NCBI GenBank assembly: GCA_020439725.1
Contig: JAGQSE010000267.1
Coordinates: forward strand, 2,177-19,092
DNA from: Acidobacteriota bacterium
Lineage (GTDB): Bacteria > Acidobacteriota > Thermoanaerobaculia > Multivoradales > JAHZIX01
DNA length: 16,916 bases
Direction of reading: 5' to 3'
Made by a program: the position numbers and the translations under genes. Of this stretch, positions 15,407-16,916 are shown piece by piece; the stretch's first letter is position 1; each line of letters starts with the position of its first letter. Under the pieces are notes generated by a model. That model worked only from the letters and a program-made list of their open reading frames with translations. It was not told the origin of the DNA and ran no database searches.

Positions 15407-15435
15407 CTGGCACCGGGCCTCGCCTCTGGTAGAGT
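15407..15435 (+). promoter_or_regulatory. Candidate promoter of uvrA
   Basis: CTGGCA (15407-15412) and TAGAGT (15430-15435) are spaced by 17 bases. The -10 is preceded by TGG, as in an extended -10. Transcription would begin near 15442, about 5 bases before the uvrA ATG. No SOS-type (LexA) box is apparent. Confidence 0.4.
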
Positions 15436-15446
15436 CCCCGGCTGCC

Positions 15447-16916
<1,470 letters not shown>

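Overview
The window is GC-rich DNA from a Gram-negative bacterium, most likely an Acidobacteriota member (perhaps Thermoanaerobaculia-like; this is inference). The main evidence is a VWA protein of the 'VWFA-related Acidobacterial' type and an Oar-like TonB-dependent receptor with an N-terminal carboxypeptidase-regulatory domain. Coding density is high, with ten complete genes and one truncated gene. I see no tRNA, rRNA, CRISPR array, insertion sequence or phage gene. The last gene, uvrA, reads like a proteobacterial homologue and may have been transferred.

Minus-strand left half: a 958-residue outer-membrane receptor (30-2906) lies behind a 582-bp intergenic region (2907-3488). That region holds a candidate promoter, two hairpins in the receptor leader, a short direct repeat and terminator-like hairpins for the gene upstream. 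Next comes a compact co-directional cluster, transcribed leftward: DUF4390 protein (8664-8122), NtrY-like membrane sensor kinase (8116-5915), YqeY/GatB-like protein (5857-5393) and the selenocysteine elongation factor SelB (5393-3489). yqeY and selB overlap by one base (TGATG). No response regulator, selA, selC or selD is present.

Middle: smpB (8784-9260) diverges from the DUF4390 gene and converges with a small YbjN-like gene (9758-9273).

Plus-strand right half: a FadL/OmpP1 outer-membrane transporter (9922-11211) and a secreted SGNH/GDSL hydrolase (11246-12703) form a likely two-gene operon behind a good sigma-70-type promoter (TTGACA-N17-TATCGT). They suggest cleavage and uptake of hydrophobic compounds. 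A strong inverted repeat follows. Then come a secreted TPR protein (12924-14168) and a secreted Ig-like plus VWA protein (14168-15376), coupled by another TGATG overlap. The 5' half of uvrA (15447 to the window edge) ends the window.

Most genes are housekeeping or envelope functions. The less understood parts are the TPR-VWA secreted pair, the NtrY kinase without a partner and tied to translation genes, the structured receptor leader, and the FadL-hydrolase pair. I found no clear sign of a wholly new defence or mobile system.
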